From contig OY282386.1 of NCBI GenBank assembly GCA_958295945.1, positions 2,790,001-2,854,000 on the forward strand: a stretch of DNA of 64,000 bases. Direction: 5' to 3'. The notes under the pieces are model-generated. The model saw nothing but the letters and a program-made list of their open reading frames with translations, was not told where the DNA came from and made no database searches. Each line of letters starts with the position of its first letter. Position 1 is the stretch's first letter. Positions 60,862 to 64,000 of this stretch are shown here, piece by piece. The position numbers were made by a program, and so were the translations under genes. This DNA comes from Candidatus Poribacteria bacterium. Lineage in GTDB: Bacteria; Poribacteria; WGA-4E; WGA-3G.

Positions 60862-62851
60862 ATGAAATCAACGTATCACATATTTACATTTATTCTAATG
60901 TTTGTAGGATTGACATCTTATGTTCATGCACAAGACAACACACAACTCGGATTACCCGACGGTGCAATCGCACGACTTGGTAAAGGCGGCATCAATATCA
61001 TGCAGTTCTCACCAGATGGAACGCGACTTGCGGTTGGTACTGATGTTGGTCTGTGGCTTTACGATGTTCCAGATGGGAAGGCAACTGCATTATTTACAGA
61101 CCATTCCAAAAAAGTCTACGCACTCGCATTTTCAGACGATGGAAGAATACTTGCCAGTGGTGGATACGGAAATCCTACCATACAACTGTGGGATTTAGAG
61201 AACGATACTCCCCATTCTACTTTGTTTTTTAATAGAGAATTTAAGGCTGTTGTTGCCTTGGTTTTTTTTGGGAAATACACTTATCAGTTATGACAATAGT
61301 GGAAGAATCATTTATTGGAATATAAATAACGGTGATATTTTATCAGAATTGGCTAAGGTGGATCCAAATCAAGCTGTTACGTTTTCGCCTACAGGCAAGT
61401 ATATTGCTGTAACGGATATTCAACACAAAATACATATATATGATACATCCTTGAGCGATAAGCATATTATCTTTCAAGATGATGAATTAAAAAATGATAT
61501 TTTTGCCTTAGCCGTTACAACAAATAGTGAAAAACTGGTAAGTGGTGGTAAGGACGATTTTATTAGAATCTGGGATATTAAAGAAAGGAAGCTGACAACG
61601 TCTCTTAATGTCCAAAATACCACAATAACTTCAGTTGCCATATCACCAGATGACAAAATATTTGCAAGTGGACATGCTAATAAAGAGATTATCCTTTGGG
61701 ATCTTGCTAATCCTAAAAAACTTAGAACACTGAACGGACATAAAAACACAGTTAATGCTTTAACTTTTTCACCTGAGGGTGCAAGTAAATATAGCGGATG
61801 TCTTGCAAGTGGTAGCCTTGATGGCACAATCCGCTTCTGGAATCCTGATACAGGTGAAGAACTTGTCACCTTTGCTACAGGACATGCAAAATGGATTAAG
61901 GCAATTGCATTTTCTGAGAATGGGTCAACACTTGTGAGTGCTAACATGAATGGGACTGTGGATGTATGGAGTTTGAACGGTTATCAAGAGATATTTGCAT
62001 TTACGAATGGAGTAAGCGATTATGTTTCTTCAGTTGCATTTACCAATGATGCTAAACGTTTTGTCTGTCAGGGGTTAAACAATTATTCATTTACATTCAA
62101 ACCTTACGGTTTCGGATATACCACAGATGCAGATGACAGCCTTGAAATACTCCCTATACGAATGTGGGATATAACCACTGGTGAAGAAGTATTAGGACCT
62201 TGGAATGACCATTCATGTGATTTACTTGCATTTTCACCTGATAAAGAAAAACTTGCCATCTATGGATCAGAAAATGTATTGGGATGGAATATTGATTCTG
62301 CAGAAGAACTGTTTGATATTTCAACTGAGGAACTATATTTCATTGAAAACATCGTAATGTCACCTGATAATAAATATATTGTGATGTATGAATCCTCTGA
62401 GAAACCATTTATATGGAAAACAGAAAAACCAGAAGATCCTCCAATACAAATTAATACGCGTGTCAAATCTATGGCATTCTCTCCAGATGGTAATAGAATT
62501 GCAGTCTTAAGCGGTGAGAATATTTTCCTACATGATTTAGAATTGTTCCCATCTGACGAACCTAAAGAACTTTATGCAGACCTACACGGACATGTAATTA
62601 GAATGATCTTCTCTCCCGATAGTAAAATCCTTGTCGCTACTGGATTTTTTGAGCTAATATCGAATATCAGAATGAAATTGTGGGATGTGGAAACAGGTGA
62701 AGAAATTAGAACTTTGTCTGGACACACTGAACTTATAGAATCGCTTGCATTTTCACATGATGGGAAAATACTTGCCAGTGGAAGTTTTGATGGGACTGTG
62801 CTGTTGTGGGATTGGGAGAAAATATCTAAAAGAGAAGGAAATGCTGAATAG
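60862..62851 (+). CDS. Exported WD40-repeat protein, frameshifted in a T8 run
   Basis: The start is ATG 60862 (signal peptide, cleavage near VHAQD), after taggagcaac. The first frame carries two WD blades (NIMQFSPDGTRLAVGT; VYALAFSDDGRILASGG) and stops at 61293. The +1 frame continues from the same blade (GNTLISYDNSGRIIYWNI) through many further repeats (SVAISPDDKIFASGHA, NALTFSPEGASKYSG, SLAFSHDGKILASGSF) to 62851. The switch maps to T8 at 61262-61269; removing one T restores an unbroken propeller of about 660 residues. It could be an assembly error, slippage or a new pseudogene. Confidence 0.8.
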
Positions 62852-62855
62852 CACT

Positions 62856-63098
62856 TCAGTAAATAATGCATGCCCCACCGACACAGACACTTCCTGCTTT
62901 TTGAGTAACATCACCCGCTACACTGTTTTCCTCTCCAGTTTCAAATTCCGATATTAATAGTTCCGTTTTTTCTGCAGGTTTTGTAAGATTTATCTGTAAT
63001 GAGTCGTTTGTAGTCAGGGTATATGTACAACCAGCGTATAGCATGGAAAAGAGAAATACAGACAAGAGTGTGAGGGCAAACATGTATTTGGATTTCAC
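62856..63098 (-). CDS. Small lipoprotein, unknown function
   Basis: The 80-residue protein has a lipoprotein signal (lipobox LYAGC, Cys at 24). It is convergent with the WD40 gene (4 bp gap between stops). The mature part ends in a Cys-containing GSVCVGGACIIY. It lies 4 bp from the DUF362 gene on the same strand, so the two may be cotranscribed. No family is recognised. Confidence 0.55.
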   Translation of the reverse strand: MKSKYMFALTLLSVFLFSMLYAGCTYTLTTNDSLQINLTKPAEKTELLISEFETGEENSVAGDVTQKAGSVCVGGACIIY

Positions 63099-63102
63099 GA
63101 AA

Positions 63103-64000
63103 TTACACCTCTATTTTTTGTAGGTTCACTTGGTCAAGAGAGTTGCTTCCAATTTCAAGTCCGCTTGCTGATGTAATATGGTTTGCATATTTTGACATAG
63201 AACTTAGTCCCATCTCTTCGCGCTTTTGATTGACAGTTTGAAGGATTAGGACATCAAGGATAACAGGATCCGCACTTACAAACATCCCACCAAATTGCCA
63301 TATACTTTCTTCGTGATATGTAGGACCTTTGTCATAGGAAGCCTGCAACCCATCAACGATGTTAAGAACGACTTTATCCTTAATCACCTTGTTCTCATAA
63401 ATCTCAGCGATAGCAGGATTGCAATAGAGCGGTCTGCCATGGAATCTCATTGTATTGTCAACACTACCGAAAGCCATGTTTTTGAGACATCCGCTGATTC
63501 CCGACATTTCGTGTTGTTTCAGAACTGGGACATTTATTACAACATCCACCATTTCAGTCATTATGCGAGAATAGAGTGAGCGTGTGCTTTCACTTTCTCG
63601 GCGAGTGATGCTGTCCTTTTCGGTTTCGTAGAATACTTTGTCGTCGTAACCGATGTCGTTTAAGTTAGTTGCCAAAGTGCGGACATCGCCTTTGTCTGTG
63701 ATAATGGGGAATCCTGCACTCAATAGATGGTCTTCAAACCGATCCCATATAATGATCTGTTTCCTGAGAACTCCTGCGCTGTTTAATGAATCAACAATTT
63801 TATTTACTAAGACAGCATGTGTGCACAGTTTTGGACCGGCAAGAGGGTTTATTTTGATTCCAACAATGTTGTCCGGTAAGACAAAATCTCTCCATGCTTC
63901 TTTTGCGGTATCACGCCCAGTGAGTTTCACCATAGCTTGATCGAGCATCTCGCCTACAGCATCTTCATCAAGTATATCATCTTCCCACACTTGTTTTCCA
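63103..64000 (-). CDS. DUF362-domain protein, 5' truncated by window edge
   Basis: The frame runs open to the window end, so the N-terminus is missing (the GTG at 63990 is not a likely start). The visible part has the DUF362 pattern: VGIKINPLAGPKLCTHAVLV, RKQIIIWDRFEDHLLSAGFP, VVINVPVLKQHEMSGISGCL and VLNIVDGLQASYDKGPTYHE, with GGMFVSADPVILDVLIL near the end. These are the conserved metal/nucleotide-binding-like positions of the family, often near iron-sulfur proteins, but no cluster motif is visible here. The reaction is not known. Confidence 0.8.
   Translation of the reverse strand, partial: GKQVWEDDILDEDAVGEMLDQAMVKLTGRDTAKEAWRDFVLPDNIVGIKINPLAGPKLCTHAVLVNKIVDSLNSAGVLRKQIIIWDRFEDHLLSAGFPIITDKGDVRTLATNLNDIGYDDKVFYETEKDSITRRESESTRSLYSRIMTEMVDVVINVPVLKQHEMSGISGCLKNMAFGSVDNTMRFHGRPLYCNPAIAEIYENKVIKDKVVLNIVDGLQASYDKGPTYHEESIWQFGGMFVSADPVILDVLILQTVNQKREEMGLSSMSKYANHITSASGLEIGSNSLDQVNLQKIEV

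Noticed and set aside
1-64000. tRNA or rRNA genes
   Set aside because: No cloverleaf or rRNA-like conserved stretch was seen by eye in the intergenic DNA; a tRNA scan would settle this.

Overview
The window most resembles a Gram-negative (diderm) bacterium of the Candidatus Poribacteria type or a close relative. It is moderately AT-rich and carries kdsB (KDO, lipopolysaccharide core), LamG and beta-propeller exported proteins, many Gfo/Idh/MocA dehydrogenases and sugar-phosphate isomerases, a PL10 pectate lyase, and a very large load of short palindromic and MITE-like repeats. The lineage call is inference; no rRNA or other phylogenetic marker is present and no tRNA gene was found. UGA is a normal stop, except at one site where it is very probably selenocysteine.

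Layout. 1-3.6 kb: two tandem SAM methyltransferases and two convergent exported proteins. 4.4-12 kb: a tightly packed kdsB-pyrG-larA-like run (overlapping stops and starts), then a second larA paralogue and TRAP transporter membrane subunits (dctQ, dctM) with no periplasmic binding protein. 12.1-24.2 kb: a type I restriction-modification island (hsdM, hsdS, five inserted accessory genes, hsdR, YgjP-like metalloprotease). The accessory genes include a zinc-cluster protein, an hsdS fragment, a HEPN-like protein, a frameshifted DUF1828 gene and a DUF4062-ATPase fusion. 24.4-28.5 kb: a BMP-type lipoprotein, a selenocysteine formate dehydrogenase with an in-frame UGA and SECIS hairpin, and a cupin. 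28.6-30.3 kb: a two-gene candidate type II Thoeris anti-phage system (TIR-like ThsB plus a two-TM, macro-domain ThsA) behind its own promoter. 30.4-34 kb: leucyl aminopeptidase and an MFS transporter. 33.9-37.1 kb: an FRG-domain/TPR gene pair whose TPR gene is truncated by a MITE, followed by a head-to-tail array of four MITEs and one IS630 element separated only by TA dinucleotides. 37.1-39.5 kb: an orphan EcoEI-type hsdR. 39.6-46.5 kb: sugar and carbohydrate metabolism and a GlmL/MutL-like ATPase. 47-48.2 kb: an exported protein between perfect 117-bp inverted repeats. 48.3-52 kb: BatC/BatD-like genes, a CopD-like membrane protein and a lipoprotein. 52-53.6 kb: gene-poor repeats including a 49-bp tandem array. 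53.6-64 kb: a TPR/propeller protein, fdhD, a sugar-catabolism cluster (dehydrogenase, Gfo/Idh, isomerase, methyltransferase), a frameshifted WD40 protein, a small lipoprotein and a partial DUF362 gene.

How it fits together. KdsB consumes the CTP made by PyrG, and they are translationally coupled. FdhD (55.6 kb) is the sulfurtransferase that formate dehydrogenases such as the one at 25.5 kb need. Several loci (type I R-M, HEPN, DUF4062-ATPase, Thoeris, FRG-TPR, orphan HsdR) make 12-40 kb look like a loose defence region broken up by transposons. Three unrelated exported proteins end in the same short C-terminal tail (GKLxxxWxxxK), which may be a sorting or anchoring signal.
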